NCBI RefSeq assembly: GCF_000420145.1
Contig: NZ_ATUJ01000007.1
Coordinates: forward strand, 62,001 to 126,000
DNA from: Paracoccus zeaxanthinifaciens ATCC 21588
GTDB lineage: Bacteria; Pseudomonadota; Alphaproteobacteria; Rhodobacterales; Rhodobacteraceae
DNA: 64,000 bases
Direction: 5' to 3'
Shown here: one piece after another, positions 25,571 to 34,435 of the stretch
How the letters are laid out: each line of letters starts with the position of its first letter
Position numbering within the stretch: the stretch's first letter is position 1
The notes under the pieces: generated by a model
Database searches by the model: none
What the model was told of the DNA's origin: nothing
Seen by the model: only the letters and a program-made list of their open reading frames with translations
Made by a program: the position numbers and the translations under genes

Positions 25571-26755
25571 TTACTGGTCCGTCTGGACGGGGCTGTCGGT
25601 CGGCAGACCGCGATTGGCCTCGATCTCGCGCCAGCGGGCGACGGCGGCGTTGTGTTCCTCCAGCGTGCGCGAGAAGGCGTGGCCACCCGTGCCGTCGGCG
25701 ACGAAGAACAGGTATTCCGTCTCGTCGGGGTTCAGCGCGGCGCGGATCGCGGCACGGCCCGGATTGGCGATGGGCGTCGGCGGCAGACCGTCGATCTGGT
25801 AGGTGTTGTATTCCGTCCGCGCGTTCAGTTCGGACCGGCGGATGCCGCGGTCCAGGATGCCCTGCCCGTTCGTGATGCCGTAGATGACGGTCGGGTCCGT
25901 CTGCAGGCGCATACCCTGGCGCAGGCGGTTCACGAAGACGCTGGCGACCTGCGGGCGTTCATCCGCGACGCCGGTCTCCTTCTCGACGATCGAGGCCATG
26001 ATCAGCGCCTCTTCGGGGCTGTCATAGGGCAGACCGAAGGGGCGATCCTCCCATGCCTGGGCCAGGATCGCTTCCTGGCGGCGGGCCATGTCGGCCAGGA
26101 TCGCGTTGCGGTCGGCGCCCTTCTGCAGCTGGTAGCTGTCGGGCGCGAGGCTGCCCTCGGCGGGGATCTCGGTCACCTCGCCGGTCAGGAACTCGGCCGC
26201 GCGCAGGGCCTCGACGACCTGCCAGCTGGTGACGCCCTCGGCCATGACCAGCGACAGGCGCACATCGGCCTTGGCCTCGGCCTGCGCGATCTCTTCGGGG
26301 CGTTCCTCGGTGGCGGGGTTGAAGCGGGCCATCTCCTCGTAGGCGCCCGTCTCGGGGTTCATGTCACGCAGCAGGACGCTGTTCTCGCGGACGCCCACGC
26401 GGACCAGCACCTCGGTCCCGCAGGTGGACGGGCCGCCCGCCGTGACCGTATCGACGATCTGTTCCATGCTGGCGCCCGGAGGCACGAGGAAGCTGCCGAA
26501 TTTCAGGTCGCGCGCCTTGCCCATGTAATCCGCGCCCGCGCGGAAGATGTATGCGTGGCTGATCGCCCCCAGCGAGGCCAGCTGGTTGCTGACCGCGTTC
26601 AGGCTGGCCCCAGGCGAGATCTGGACGCATTGCGCAACCTCGCTTGGACCCGGACCGCTGAATTCGCGCTTGGCCCATGCGATGGCGGCGGCAATCGCCA
26701 CCATCAGCACGATCAGCAGCGTCAGAAAGTTCGACGCGATGTTGCGCCAGATCAT
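25571..26755 (-). CDS. mltG: Endolytic murein transglycosylase MltG
   Basis: 394 residues. One N-terminal membrane helix (FLTLLIVLMVAIAAAIAWA), a LysM-like segment, then the YceG domain with catalytic Glu in IMASIVEKETGVADERP and the motif RLRQGMRLQTDPTVIYGI. It cuts nascent glycan strands and is thought to set chain ends. The start overlaps the fabF stop by one base (TAATG), and the fabF-mltG pairing is common in Rhodobacteraceae. Confidence 0.95.
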   Translation of the reverse strand: MIWRNIASNFLTLLIVLMVAIAAAIAWAKREFSGPGPSEVAQCVQISPGASLNAVSNQLASLGAISHAYIFRAGADYMGKARDLKFGSFLVPPGASMEQIVDTVTAGGPSTCGTEVLVRVGVRENSVLLRDMNPETGAYEEMARFNPATEERPEEIAQAEAKADVRLSLVMAEGVTSWQVVEALRAAEFLTGEVTEIPAEGSLAPDSYQLQKGADRNAILADMARRQEAILAQAWEDRPFGLPYDSPEEALIMASIVEKETGVADERPQVASVFVNRLRQGMRLQTDPTVIYGITNGQGILDRGIRRSELNARTEYNTYQIDGLPPTPIANPGRAAIRAALNPDETEYLFFVADGTGGHAFSRTLEEHNAAVARWREIEANRGLPTDSPVQTDQ

Positions 26756-28014
26756 TACCGGACCTTCCCGATGATCAGGCAGGCATTGGTGCCCCCGAAG
26801 CCGAAGCTGTTGGACAGCGCGACATCGACCTTGCGGCGGACGGCGGCATTGGCGGCCAGATCCAGCTGCGGCTCGACCGCGGGATTGTCCAGGTTGATCG
26901 TCGGCGGGCAGATCTGGTCGCGGATCGCGAGGATGCTGAAGATCGCCTCGACCGCGCCGGCGGCACCCAGAAGGTGGCCGATGCTGGACTTGGTGGACGA
27001 CATGACCGCGTTCTTCGCGTGATCGCCTAGCAGGCGTTCCACCGCGCCCAGCTCGATCGTATCGGCCATGGTGCTGGTGCCATGCGCGTTGATATAGTCG
27101 ATCTGCGACGGCTCGATCCGGGCCGAGGCCAGCGCCGCCTTCATCGCGCGGAAGCCGCCATCGCCATCCTCGGCAGGGGCGGTGATGTGATAGGCGTCGC
27201 CCGACATCCCGTAGCCCAGCACCTCGGCATAGATCTTGGCGCCACGCGCCACCGCGTGCTCGTATTCCTCGAGCACGACGACGCCCGCGCCCTCGCCCAT
27301 GACGAAGCCGTCGCGGTCGTCGTCATAGGGGCGGCTGGCCGATTTCGGATCGTCCTCGCGCTTGGTGGACAGGGCCTTGCAGGCGTTGAAGCCCGCGATC
27401 CCGATCTCGCTGATGGGGCTTTCGGCGCCGCCCGCGACCATCACGTCCGCGTCGCCGAAGGCGATCATGCGGGCCGCGTCGCCGATGGCATGGGCGCCGG
27501 TCGAACATGCCGTCACCGGCGCGTGGTTCGGACCCTTGAAGCCATAGCGGATCGACACCTGGCCCGAGATCAGGTTGATCAGCGCGCCGGGGATGAAGAA
27601 GGGGCTGACGCGCTTGGGGCCGCGTTCCTTGATCAGGACCGCCGTCTCGGCGATCGAGGTCAACCCGCCAATGCCCGAGCCGATCATCACGCCGGTGCGC
27701 AGCAGGTCCTCTTCGTCCTCGGGGGTCCAGCCCGCATCGGTCACCGCCTGATGCGCCGCCGCCATGCCATAGAGGATGAAGTCGTCGACCTTGCGCCGGT
27801 CCTTGGGCGCCATCCAGTCGTCGGGGTTGAAGGTGCCGTCCGTGCCGTCGCCGAAGGGAATCTCGCAGGCGTATTTCGTCACCACGTCCTTCGCGTCGAA
27901 GCGGGTGATCGGGCCCGCGCCCGACTGCCCTTCCAGAAGCCGCGACCAGGTTTCCTCGACCCCAGAGGCCAGAGGCGTGACCATACCCAATCCCGTAACG
28001 ACAACCCTGCGCAT
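26755..28014 (-). CDS. fabF: Beta-ketoacyl-ACP synthase II
   Basis: 419 residues, elongating condensing enzyme of fatty acid synthesis. Cys-His-His triad: Cys in VTACSTGAHAIGDA, His in INAHGTSTMADTIE and His in KSSIGHLLGAAGA. ATG at 28014 gives the standard MRRVVVTGLGMVTPLASG start. acpP, which usually lies just upstream in this family, is absent; instead a separate promoter and a 540-bp gap precede the gene. Confidence 0.97.
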   Translation of the reverse strand: MRRVVVTGLGMVTPLASGVEETWSRLLEGQSGAGPITRFDAKDVVTKYACEIPFGDGTDGTFNPDDWMAPKDRRKVDDFILYGMAAAHQAVTDAGWTPEDEEDLLRTGVMIGSGIGGLTSIAETAVLIKERGPKRVSPFFIPGALINLISGQVSIRYGFKGPNHAPVTACSTGAHAIGDAARMIAFGDADVMVAGGAESPISEIGIAGFNACKALSTKREDDPKSASRPYDDDRDGFVMGEGAGVVVLEEYEHAVARGAKIYAEVLGYGMSGDAYHITAPAEDGDGGFRAMKAALASARIEPSQIDYINAHGTSTMADTIELGAVERLLGDHAKNAVMSSTKSSIGHLLGAAGAVEAIFSILAIRDQICPPTINLDNPAVEPQLDLAANAAVRRKVDVALSNSFGFGGTNACLIIGKVR

Positions 28015-28046
28015 CTTGGAAACCCTTGCCTGCCTTAGTTTGCGCG

Positions 28047-28075
28047 GTGATACACGCAGGAACCCCGGCACGCAA
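28047..28075 (-). promoter_or_regulatory. fabF promoter (TTGCGT-17-TATCAC)
   Basis: -35 TTGCGT at 28075-28070, 17-bp spacer, -10 TATCAC at 28052-28047, 33 bp before the start codon. It supports fabF-mltG being its own transcription unit. Confidence 0.55.
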
Positions 28076-28129
28076 CGCAACAACGCCTGCCCGTCCCGTG
28101 GAACAGGCAGACGTGAAGCCACTGAGGGG

Positions 28130-28338
28130 TCAGTGGAATTCCAGGACGGACTTGTCGTTCGACAGGTGACGCTCGGCCAGTTTCCGCCCGTGGACGCCCT
28201 TCACCAGCGGACGGACGGGATGCGATACTTCTGCGAGACCAGCAGATCCGCAACAGGCAGCCTCTGTCGCGGGGCACCCGCGCGGATGCGGACGGGCCAC
28301 ATGTTCGGCGCATTGGTGCCGACGCCAACGAGCGGCAT
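28130..28338 (-). pseudogene. Possible frameshifted small gene
   Basis: From ATG 28338 the reading is MPLVGVGTNAPNMWPVRIRA and onward to SQKYRIPSVR, then a stop at 28201. A -1 frame from the tandem GTCC repeat near 28210 continues as PLVKGVHGRKLAERHLSNDK and ends at 28130. Both halves have GC-rich third positions. One extra GTCC unit would join them into about 70 residues. No homologue recognised; it could also be chance. Confidence 0.25.
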
Positions 28339-28468
28339 GGAGTTCCCACCGAAGCCATCTGCTTGGCTGACGGAGTTTTCAAGACCAATTTTGCAGGCAC
28401 AGTGCACTGCGCCTTGTCCGTCAGTCGTCAAACACGAAGCCGAGTTGCTTCGCTGCATCAATACAGCC

Positions 28469-28500
28469 CGAGGGCGAGCGGACATGTCCACCCGCCCTCG
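28469..28500 (-). terminator. Hairpin after the nth-pfkB operon
   Basis: Outer 8-bp stem 28469-28476/28493-28500 with inner 10-bp palindrome GGACATGTCC, 57 bp past the pfkB stop. There is no T tract, so it may act as a 3' stabiliser or Rho-assisted end. Confidence 0.45.
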
Positions 28501-28557
28501 ACGAAGATGTTCAATTTCCGCCGTGCGATGTGCATCGAGGCGGCAGCCGGCGCTCTG

Positions 28558-29568
28558 TCACAGACCCGCAGCGCGGAAATCCGCCAGCAGGTCGCGCTCG
28601 GGGCGGGCGCCGACATGGCCGATCACCTCGGCGGCGGCGATGCAGCCCATGCGGCCCGCGACCTCCAGCGGCCGCCCCGAGGCAAGGCCATAGATCAACC
28701 CGGCGGCGAACTGGTCCCCCGCGCCCGTCGCATCCACCGGCACCACGCGATGGACCGGCGCGGTCACGCGCTCCTCGTTGCGGATCAGGATCGCATCGTC
28801 GCCCGAGCGCGTGCAGACGACCGTGCCGCAATCGGCGGTCGCAAGGCGCAGCGCCTCTTCCAGGTCCTCGACCTGATAGAGCGACTGCCATTCGTGGACA
28901 TTGCCGATGACGTAATCCATCCGCCCCGCGACCAGTTCGCGGAAATCGTCGCGATGCCGGTCCACGCAGAACGGGTCCGACAGCGCGATGCCCGCCTGCC
29001 CGCCCGCGCGGTGGATCTGGTCGGCGGCCTTCATGAAGGCGTCCTTGCCCTTCGGCTTGTCGAACAGGTACCCCTCCAGGAACAGCCAGCCCGCACCGTC
29101 GAAGACCGCCGGATCGACATCCTCCGGCCCCAGCTCGGCCGAGATGCCGAGATAGGTGTTCATCGACCGCTCTCCGTCGGGGGTCACGAAGATGATGGTG
29201 CGAGAACTGGGCAGGCTGCCGCCCGGAACCGGCGCGTTGACGAAGCGCGTGCCCGCACCCTCGGTCTGGGCGACATAGCTGCGGCCGATCTCGTCATCGG
29301 CGACGCAGCCGATGAAGGCGGTGCGCAGGCCCAGCTTGCCGATGCCCGCAAGCGTGTTCGCCACGCTGCCGCCCGCCGCCATGCGCGATCCCGAATGGCG
29401 TTCGGAATGGTCGTCCGCCTGCGCCGCCATCAGGTATTCCGAGCGTTCGCGGTCGACCAGCTGCATGATCCCCTTCTCGATCCCCAGCTGTGCCAGGCGC
29501 TCTTCCTCGGTGGGGGCGATGATGTCCATGACGGCATTGCCGATGCCGATGACATAGGGCTCGTTCAT
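28558..29568 (-). CDS. PfkB-family (adenosine kinase-like) sugar/nucleoside kinase
   Basis: 336 residues, ribokinase superfamily. N-terminal GIGNAVMDIIAPTEEERLA, substrate GG motif GGSVANTLAGIGKLG and the catalytic signature VDATGAGDQFAAGLIYG with its Asp base. The insert YLMAAQADDHSERHSGSRMA is typical of the adenosine-kinase-like subgroup in alphaproteobacteria. The start overlaps the nth stop (ATGA), an operon with nth. The true substrate cannot be read from the sequence. Confidence 0.88.
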   Translation of the reverse strand: MNEPYVIGIGNAVMDIIAPTEEERLAQLGIEKGIMQLVDRERSEYLMAAQADDHSERHSGSRMAAGGSVANTLAGIGKLGLRTAFIGCVADDEIGRSYVAQTEGAGTRFVNAPVPGGSLPSSRTIIFVTPDGERSMNTYLGISAELGPEDVDPAVFDGAGWLFLEGYLFDKPKGKDAFMKAADQIHRAGGQAGIALSDPFCVDRHRDDFRELVAGRMDYVIGNVHEWQSLYQVEDLEEALRLATADCGTVVCTRSGDDAILIRNEERVTAPVHRVVPVDATGAGDQFAAGLIYGLASGRPLEVAGRMGCIAAAEVIGHVGARPERDLLADFRAAGL

Positions 29569-30221
29569 TCGGTCTTCTCCTCGAATGCGCAGAATTCTTC
29601 GATGGGGCAGATGGCGCAGCGGGGCCGCCGCGCCTGGCAGACATAGCGTCCGTGCAGGATCAGCCAGTGATGGGCATGGGTCTGGAAACGCGCGGGGACG
29701 TGATCCTCGATCGCGCGCTCGACCTCGTCCACGTCGCGGCCCGGGGCGATGCGGGTCCGGTTGCCGACGCGGAAGATATGGGTGTCGACGGCCTGCGCGG
29801 GATGCCCGAAGGCGCAGGACAGGACCACGTTCGCGGTCTTGCGCCCCACCCCCGGCAGCGACATCAGCGAGGCGCGGCTGTCGGGAACCTCGCCGCCGTA
29901 ATCCTTGACCAGAATGCGAGACAGGGCGATGACGTTCTTCGCCTTCTGGCGGAACAGGCCGATGGTCTTGATATGCTCGGTCACGCCTTCGAGGCCCAGA
30001 TCCAGCATCTTCTGCGGCGTGTCGGCCTGCGCGAACAGCCCGCGCGTGGCCTTGTTCACCCCGACATCGGTCGCCTGGGCCGACAGCGCGACCGCCACGA
30101 CCAGGGTGTAGGGGTTCACGAAATTCAGCTCGGTCTCGGGCGCGGGGTTGGCGTCCTGCAACCGCGAGAAGATCGCGACCTGCGTGCCGAAGGGCAAGGC
30201 TGGGGGAAGGCGTTTCGACAT
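29565..30221 (-). CDS. nth: Endonuclease III
   Basis: 218 residues, bifunctional base-excision glycosylase/AP lyase for oxidised pyrimidines. The helix-hairpin-helix LPGVGRKTANVV carries the catalytic Lys, the Asp is in AVDTHIFRVGNR, and a [4Fe-4S] loop of spacing C-X6-C-X2-C-X5-C ends the protein. ATG at 30221 has GGGGG just upstream and is preferred to an in-frame start 33 bases further up. Confidence 0.95.
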   Translation of the reverse strand: MSKRLPPALPFGTQVAIFSRLQDANPAPETELNFVNPYTLVVAVALSAQATDVGVNKATRGLFAQADTPQKMLDLGLEGVTEHIKTIGLFRQKAKNVIALSRILVKDYGGEVPDSRASLMSLPGVGRKTANVVLSCAFGHPAQAVDTHIFRVGNRTRIAPGRDVDEVERAIEDHVPARFQTHAHHWLILHGRYVCQARRPRCAICPIEEFCAFEEKTE

Positions 30222-30428
30222 GATCCCCCGCTTTTGACCGCGCCCGCGCGCCAATGCAAGCGCCGCGCGGAATTCCGCACCGGACCGTGCAGTTCACCGA
30301 AACTTGGCTTTCCATTTGCCCGGAACTGCGACAGCGTGCCACGCGTTGAAACCGGCCCGACAGCGGGCCGACAAGAACAAGACGGCGCGGCACATGCCCC
30401 GCCACCGGAACATCGAAAGGGAGCTCCG

Positions 30429-31100
30429 ATGAAACTCCGCAGCACCGCAATCCTGGCCGTTTCCGGCCTCATGGTCCTTGGCGCCTGCGCCGATCCGAAC
30501 GCCACGGGCACGGGGACCGGCACCGGTCTCAGCCGCACCCAGCAGGGCGCGCTGGCAGGGGCCGCCGTTGGCGCGCTCTATGGCGCGACGCGCGACGACG
30601 ACAACAACAACGAAGGCCGCGATGCTGCGCGTGGCGCGATCATCGGCGCGGCTGCCGGCGCGATCGCGGGCAACATCTTGGACCGCCAGGCGGCGGCGCT
30701 GGAACAGTCGATCCAGAACCCGAACGTCCAGATCGTGAACCACGGGTCCTACCTGCAGGTCGTCATGCCCGAGGGCATCCTGTTCGCGACCGACAGCGCC
30801 GCGGTTTCCGGCCCCGCCCAGAGCGATCTCTATGCCGTGGCGCGGAACCTGAACCAGTATCCGAACAGCCGCGTCGAGGTGATCGGCCATACCGACAATA
30901 CCGGCAGCGCGTCCTATAACCAGGACCTGTCGCAGCGCCGCGCGCAGTCGGTTCTGGGCATCCTGTCGGCGGCAGGCGTCAGCCAGAACCGCATGGTCGC
31001 CGTCGGCCGCGGCCTGACGCAGCCCGTCGCGTCGAACGACACCGCATCGGGTCGTGCGCAGAACCGCCGGGTCGAGATCATCATCCGCCCGACGCAGTAA
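30429..31100 (+). CDS. OmpA-family lipoprotein with glycine-zipper segment (YiaD-like)
   Basis: 223 residues. Lipobox VLGAC (signal MKLRSTAILAVSGLMVLGAC), a Gly/Ala-rich zipper around 35-85 (GALAGAAVGALYGATR and AIIGAAAGAIAGNIL), then an OmpA C-terminal peptidoglycan-binding domain with VEVIGHTDNTGSASYNQDLS and AQNRRVEIIIRP. It is probably an outer-membrane lipoprotein tethered to peptidoglycan. Monocistronic, with a shared terminator downstream. Confidence 0.9.
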   Translation: MKLRSTAILAVSGLMVLGACADPNATGTGTGTGLSRTQQGALAGAAVGALYGATRDDDNNNEGRDAARGAIIGAAAGAIAGNILDRQAAALEQSIQNPNVQIVNHGSYLQVVMPEGILFATDSAAVSGPAQSDLYAVARNLNQYPNSRVEVIGHTDNTGSASYNQDLSQRRAQSVLGILSAAGVSQNRMVAVGRGLTQPVASNDTASGRAQNRRVEIIIRPTQ

Positions 31101-31143
31101 AAGGACGGGCCGGTTCACCCCGGCCCCGCCCAATCGGAAACGA

Positions 31144-31178
31144 GAAACCCCCGGCTGCCACGTGGCACCGGGGGTTTC
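31144..31178. terminator. Bidirectional terminator between OmpA lipoprotein and atpF
   Basis: Perfect 11-bp stem GAAACCCCCGG/CCGGGGGTTTC (31144-31154/31168-31178) capped by the palindrome TGCCACGTGGCA. It serves converging transcripts. Confidence 0.85.
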
Positions 31179-31202
31179 TTCATTCCAGGGACGGGGCGGC
31201 GC

Positions 31203-31766
31203 TCAGTTCAGGCGGCGCGCCACATCCTCGATCGCATCGTCGATCCCGGCCGAGCGGTTGCCCGCCTGGACCTGCTTTGCCAGCAGCTCGGAGGCGGCGG
31301 ACACGGCAGCGGCGACGGCCTTGTCACGGACGGCGCGCACGGCGTCGTTCTCGGCGCTGGCGATCTGATCCTCGGCCGCCTGCAGGCGACGGTCGATCGA
31401 ACGCGCCAGGTCGTCCTGCGCACGTGCGGCCTGAGCCTCGGCGTCGCGACGGGCATTGGCGACGATTTCCTCGGCCTGGCCCGTCACTTCGCGCTGGCGG
31501 CGCTCGTAGCTGGCATAGATCTCCTGCGCTTCCTCGCGAAGGCGGCGTGCCTCGTCCAGATCGGCGCGGATCCCCTCGGCACGCTTGTCCAGCAGGCCGC
31601 CCAGAAGGGCCGGAACCTTGAAGTAGACCAGCACGCCGATGAAGACGATGAACGCCAGCAGCACGATGAAATCGGTGTTGCGCAGCGAGAAGAACGGACC
31701 CGTCGCGGCGGCTGCCGGACCGGCGATCATCGCGCCGGCGGCTGCGGTTGCGAGAAGACGCTTCAT
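31203..31766 (-). CDS. atpF: ATP synthase F0 subunit b
   Basis: 187 residues. An N-terminal hydrophobic region includes a signal-like stretch and the membrane helix [20 protein letters not shown], followed by a long charged coiled coil ([20 protein letters not shown]). It forms the peripheral stalk as a heterodimer with b'. It overlaps the b' gene by four bases and is the last gene of the F0 operon. Confidence 0.95.
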   Translation of the reverse strand: MKRLLATAAAGAMIAGPAAAATGPFFSLRNTDFIVLLAFIVFIGVLVYFKVPALLGGLLDKRAEGIRADLDEARRLREEAQEIYASYERRQREVTGQAEEIVANARRDAEAQAARAQDDLARSIDRRLQAAEDQIASAENDAVRAVRDKAVAAAVSAASELLAKQVQAGNRSAGIDDAIEDVARRLN

Positions 31767-32392
31767 TGCACCGCTCCTTTCATCCGGGCGTCGATGGCGG
31801 CGTCGATGCTGGCGGCATCGGCGTTGCCACCGAAGGACGCGACCAGTTCGGCGGCGACATCACGTGCGACTTCGCGCGCGCCGGCATCCGACGATGCGCG
31901 GATCTCGCGCAGGCGTGCTTCGGATTCGGCGGTGCGGGCCGCGATTTCGGCATCTGCCTTGGCGATTGCCGCGTCCAGCTCGGCCTGGATCTCGGCGCGG
32001 TTCTGCGCCACGATCGCCTGAGCTTCGGACCGGGCATCGGCCAGGGCCTTGTCATAGGCAGCTTCGGCCGCACGGGCCTTCTGCTTGAATTCCTCGGCGG
32101 CCATCAGATCGCCGGTGATCGCGCCCTGACGGTCCGACAGGACGGCGGCGATACGGGGCAGCGCGACGCGCGACAGGACCAGATAGAGGACCACCAGCGT
32201 CACGACCAGCCAGAAGATCTGGTTGCCGAACGTGGTCAGATCCAGCTGCGGAAGTCCCGCGGCTTCGGCATGGCCCGCTGCATCGGCCCCGTGGGCCGCG
32301 GCATCGGTGCCGTGGGCTGCGTCGTGACCGACGACTTCGCCCTCAGAGTGTTCGACCGCGTGGGTGGCGGCCTCTTGCAACAGGCTGAACAT
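31763..32392 (-). CDS. atpF': ATP synthase F0 subunit b'
   Basis: 209 residues. An unusual His/Ala/Asp-rich N-terminal tail (about 40 residues, [20 protein letters not shown]) precedes the helix [20 protein letters not shown] and a coiled-coil stalk. b/b' pairs are typical of photosynthetic bacteria and many alphaproteobacteria. It lies 74 bp after atpE, behind a strong hairpin. Confidence 0.93.
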   Translation of the reverse strand: MFSLLQEAATHAVEHSEGEVVGHDAAHGTDAAAHGADAAGHAEAAGLPQLDLTTFGNQIFWLVVTLVVLYLVLSRVALPRIAAVLSDRQGAITGDLMAAEEFKQKARAAEAAYDKALADARSEAQAIVAQNRAEIQAELDAAIAKADAEIAARTAESEARLREIRASSDAGAREVARDVAAELVASFGGNADAASIDAAIDARMKGAVQ

Positions 32393-32422
32393 TTCCTACC
32401 CCATGGCCTTGAAGATCACGAT

Positions 32423-32446
32423 GGGGCGGGGGCGAACCCCCACCCC
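32423..32446 (-). other. Intercistronic hairpin between atpE and atpF'
   Basis: 10-bp stem with one mismatch (32423-32432/32437-32446) and a CGAA tetraloop (TTCG on the minus-strand RNA), placed 3' of atpE. Such structures can protect the atpE message, matching the need for many c subunits per complex. Confidence 0.65.
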
Positions 32447-32466
32447 GCCGCAAGGATGGCGTGGGA

Positions 32467-32703
32467 TCAGACCGCGAACATCAGCAGAAGCGCGACGAGG
32501 AACGAGAAGATCCCCAGTGCTTCCGCAAAGGCCATGCCGATGAACAGCGTGGCGGTCTGACCGGCAGCAGCCGACGGGTTGCGCAGGGCACCGGCCAGGA
32601 AGTTGCCGGCGACGTTGCCCACGCCGAGGGCTGCGAAGCCCATGCCGAACGCGGTCAGGCCGACGCCGATGTACTGGCCCAGTTCTGCGATATTGCCTTC
32701 CAT
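32467..32703 (-). CDS. atpE: ATP synthase F0 subunit c
   Basis: 78 residues, two-helix proteolipid that forms the rotor ring. First helix glycine-rich ([20 protein letters not shown]), polar loop [11 protein letters not shown], second helix with the proton-binding Glu in [17 protein letters not shown] 32703 is fixed by family length. Hairpin downstream, atpB upstream. Confidence 0.97.
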   Translation of the reverse strand: MEGNIAELGQYIGVGLTAFGMGFAALGVGNVAGNFLAGALRNPSAAAGQTATLFIGMAFAEALGIFSFLVALLLMFAV

Positions 32704-32785
32704 GGTATCTCTCCTTGCGGTTGGAAGATTGGCGATCTTGGTTGGGCGACCCCGGCAGGGGTCGCTGTCGCTGCGCGTCGTCGCC

Positions 32786-33535
32786 TCAGTGCGACGGGTG
32801 CAGCGCATCCTTGAGGTAGACGCAGGTCAGGATCGTGAAGACGTAAGCCTGCACGAAGGCCACCAGCACTTCGAAGGCATACATGCCGACGACGGCCACG
32901 ATGGCGACGGGTGCGACCGCGGCGATTGCCGCGAAGCCTGCGAAGACCTTGATGACGGCGTGGCCCGCGATCATGTTGCCTGCCAGACGGATGGACAGGC
33001 TGAGCGGACGCACGAAGTAGCTGATGACCTCGATCACGGCCAGGATCGGGCGCACGGCCAGCGGCGCGGACTTGATCCAGAACAGTTCGAGGAAGTGGCT
33101 GCCGTTCTTGACGAAGCCGATGACGGTCACGCCGATGAACACGGCCATGGCCAGCACGCCGGTCACCGCGATATGCGAGGTGACGGTGAACGCGGTCGGA
33201 ACCAGGCCCAGCATGTTGCCGAAGCAGATGAACATGAACAGCGTCAGCACGTAGGGGAAGTACTGCAGGCCGTCCTTGCCGGCGATGTCCTCGATCATCT
33301 TGTGGACGAGGCCGTATGCCATCTCGGCGACCGACTGCGCGCGGTTCGGGACCACGGCGCGGCCACGGGTGCCCAGCACCAGCAGCGCGATGGACGCAAG
33401 CGCGGTCAGCGCCAGCCACAGCGTGACGTTGGTGGGCGTCCACCAGTGGACCTCGGCCCCGCCGAAGAGCGGCTTGACCACGAACTGGTCCATCGGGTGG
33501 AATTCAAGGCCGCCGCCAGTCGCTTCCGTCGCCAC
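32786..33535 (-). CDS. atpB: ATP synthase F0 subunit a
   Basis: 249 residues, about six helices. The essential Arg is in [17 protein letters not shown], which forms the proton path against subunit c. I start at GTG 33535 (reads [18 protein letters not shown], like relatives), with AGAGGG correctly spaced upstream; a TTG two codons earlier is the only in-frame alternative. It begins 2 bp after the atpI stop. Confidence 0.95.
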   Translation of the reverse strand: MATEATGGGLEFHPMDQFVVKPLFGGAEVHWWTPTNVTLWLALTALASIALLVLGTRGRAVVPNRAQSVAEMAYGLVHKMIEDIAGKDGLQYFPYVLTLFMFICFGNMLGLVPTAFTVTSHIAVTGVLAMAVFIGVTVIGFVKNGSHFLELFWIKSAPLAVRPILAVIEVISYFVRPLSLSIRLAGNMIAGHAVIKVFAGFAAIAAVAPVAIVAVVGMYAFEVLVAFVQAYVFTILTCVYLKDALHPSH

Positions 33536-33537
33536 GA

Positions 33538-33885
33538 TCAATCCCTCTCGTCACTGCCCGACCTCGGGCCGGTATCCTTGTCGATCTCGCCCGCGGTGCG
33601 CATCATCGTCTTGATGCCGGCCGCGAGGCCGAGAAAAATGAAGACGACCATCATCAGGGGCATCGTCCCCAGAAGATAGTCCAGACCGTAACCGATCGCC
33701 CCGCCAAGCCCCAGCCCGGTCACAAGCTCGATCACCATCCGCCAGGCCAGGTTGGCCTGTTCGTACTTGCCCATCGGACCTGGGGTCCGCGGACCGGGTG
33801 CCTTCGCGGCCAGCTTCTCCTCGAGCGCGCGGAGACGGTCGGCATCCGATCCCTTTTCCGCGTCGTCCCGGGGTTCACCGGCCAT
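33538..33885 (-). CDS. atpI: ATP synthase assembly protein AtpI
   Basis: 115 residues. Charged N-terminus, then two membrane helices ([23 protein letters not shown] and [18 protein letters not shown]). AtpI helps assemble the c ring. First gene of the F0 operon, with a clear promoter upstream; F1 genes are not in the window, which is normal for this group. Confidence 0.9.
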   Translation of the reverse strand: MAGEPRDDAEKGSDADRLRALEEKLAAKAPGPRTPGPMGKYEQANLAWRMVIELVTGLGLGGAIGYGLDYLLGTMPLMMVVFIFLGLAAGIKTMMRTAGEIDKDTGPRSGSDERD

Positions 33886-33913
33886 GCTTCACGCCCCCGT
33901 GTTCGTTGCAGGC

Positions 33914-33942
33914 TGTCTAGAAAGAACAGCCCCCCAAGTCAA
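33914..33942 (-). promoter_or_regulatory. F0 operon promoter (TTGACT-17-TAGACA)
   Basis: -35 TTGACT at 33942-33937, 17-bp spacer, -10 TAGACA at 33919-33914, 29 bp before the atpI start codon. Confidence 0.75.
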
Positions 33943-34003
33943 GCACGGGGTTCCCCGTTGCAAGCCCATGAAAAAGCGTCATATTCCCATTTCGTCGCGC
34001 GCA

Positions 34004-34032
34004 TTGCATTCCGCGGCGCGGCAGGACATTAT
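34004..34032 (+). promoter_or_regulatory. Promoter of the arsR-psuK-psuG unit (TTGCAT-17-CATTAT)
   Basis: -35 TTGCAT at 34004-34009, 17-bp spacer, -10 CATTAT at 34027-34032, 35 bp before the regulator start. Confidence 0.6.
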
Positions 34033-34066
34033 TCAACCCGCTGGTTGACCAAGGCCCGATCCCCAT

Positions 34067-34435
34067 ATGCCCCCTGCCCCCATTCCACCATCCGGCCCCG
34101 ACCGGCTGGACCTGATCTTCGCGGCCCTTGCCGATCCCACGCGCAGGCGCGTCATGTCGATGCTGCTGGAAGACGACATGGCCGTCAGCGACGTCGCCCA
34201 GCCCTTCGAGATGAGCCTTGCGGCCGTGTCCAAGCACCTCTCGGTGCTTGCAGCCGCGGGCCTGATCCGTCAGGAACGGCGGGGCCGGATCACCTGGTGC
34301 ATGCTGGACCCTTCGGGAATGCGCATGGCCTCGGTCTGGATGCAGGGCTTCGGACAATTCGATCCGGTGGACCTGGACGATTTCGAACGCTTCCTGGAAG
34401 CCGAACTGAGGGAAATGGATGACGACGACGCCTGA
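34067..34435 (+). CDS. ArsR-family regulator, cysteine-poor (possible PsuKG regulator)
   Basis: 122 residues, winged HTH: DLIFAALADPTRRRVMSMLL, recognition helix AAVSKHLSVLAAAGLIRQER and wing RGRITWCML. The metal-binding Cys box of ArsR/SmtB is missing, so it probably senses something other than metal. It overlaps psuK by 17 bp, which suggests that it controls the pseudouridine genes. Confidence 0.85.
   Translation: MPPAPIPPSGPDRLDLIFAALADPTRRRVMSMLLEDDMAVSDVAQPFEMSLAAVSKHLSVLAAAGLIRQERRGRITWCMLDPSGMRMASVWMQGFGQFDPVDLDDFERFLEAELREMDDDDA

Larger units (their letters stand above)
28080..28557. other. Low-coding gap between pfkB and fabF
   Basis: About 480 bp without a convincing intact gene. 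Base composition falls visibly below the neighbours between roughly 28370 and 28470. It holds a 7-bp stem-loop at 28119-28136, a possible frameshifted small gene (28130-28338) and a hairpin at 28469-28500. No tRNA or known RNA family was recognised. Confidence 0.6.

Noticed and set aside
28015-28557. Insertion-sequence remnant
   Set aside because: No terminal inverted repeats, target duplication or transposase motif seen.
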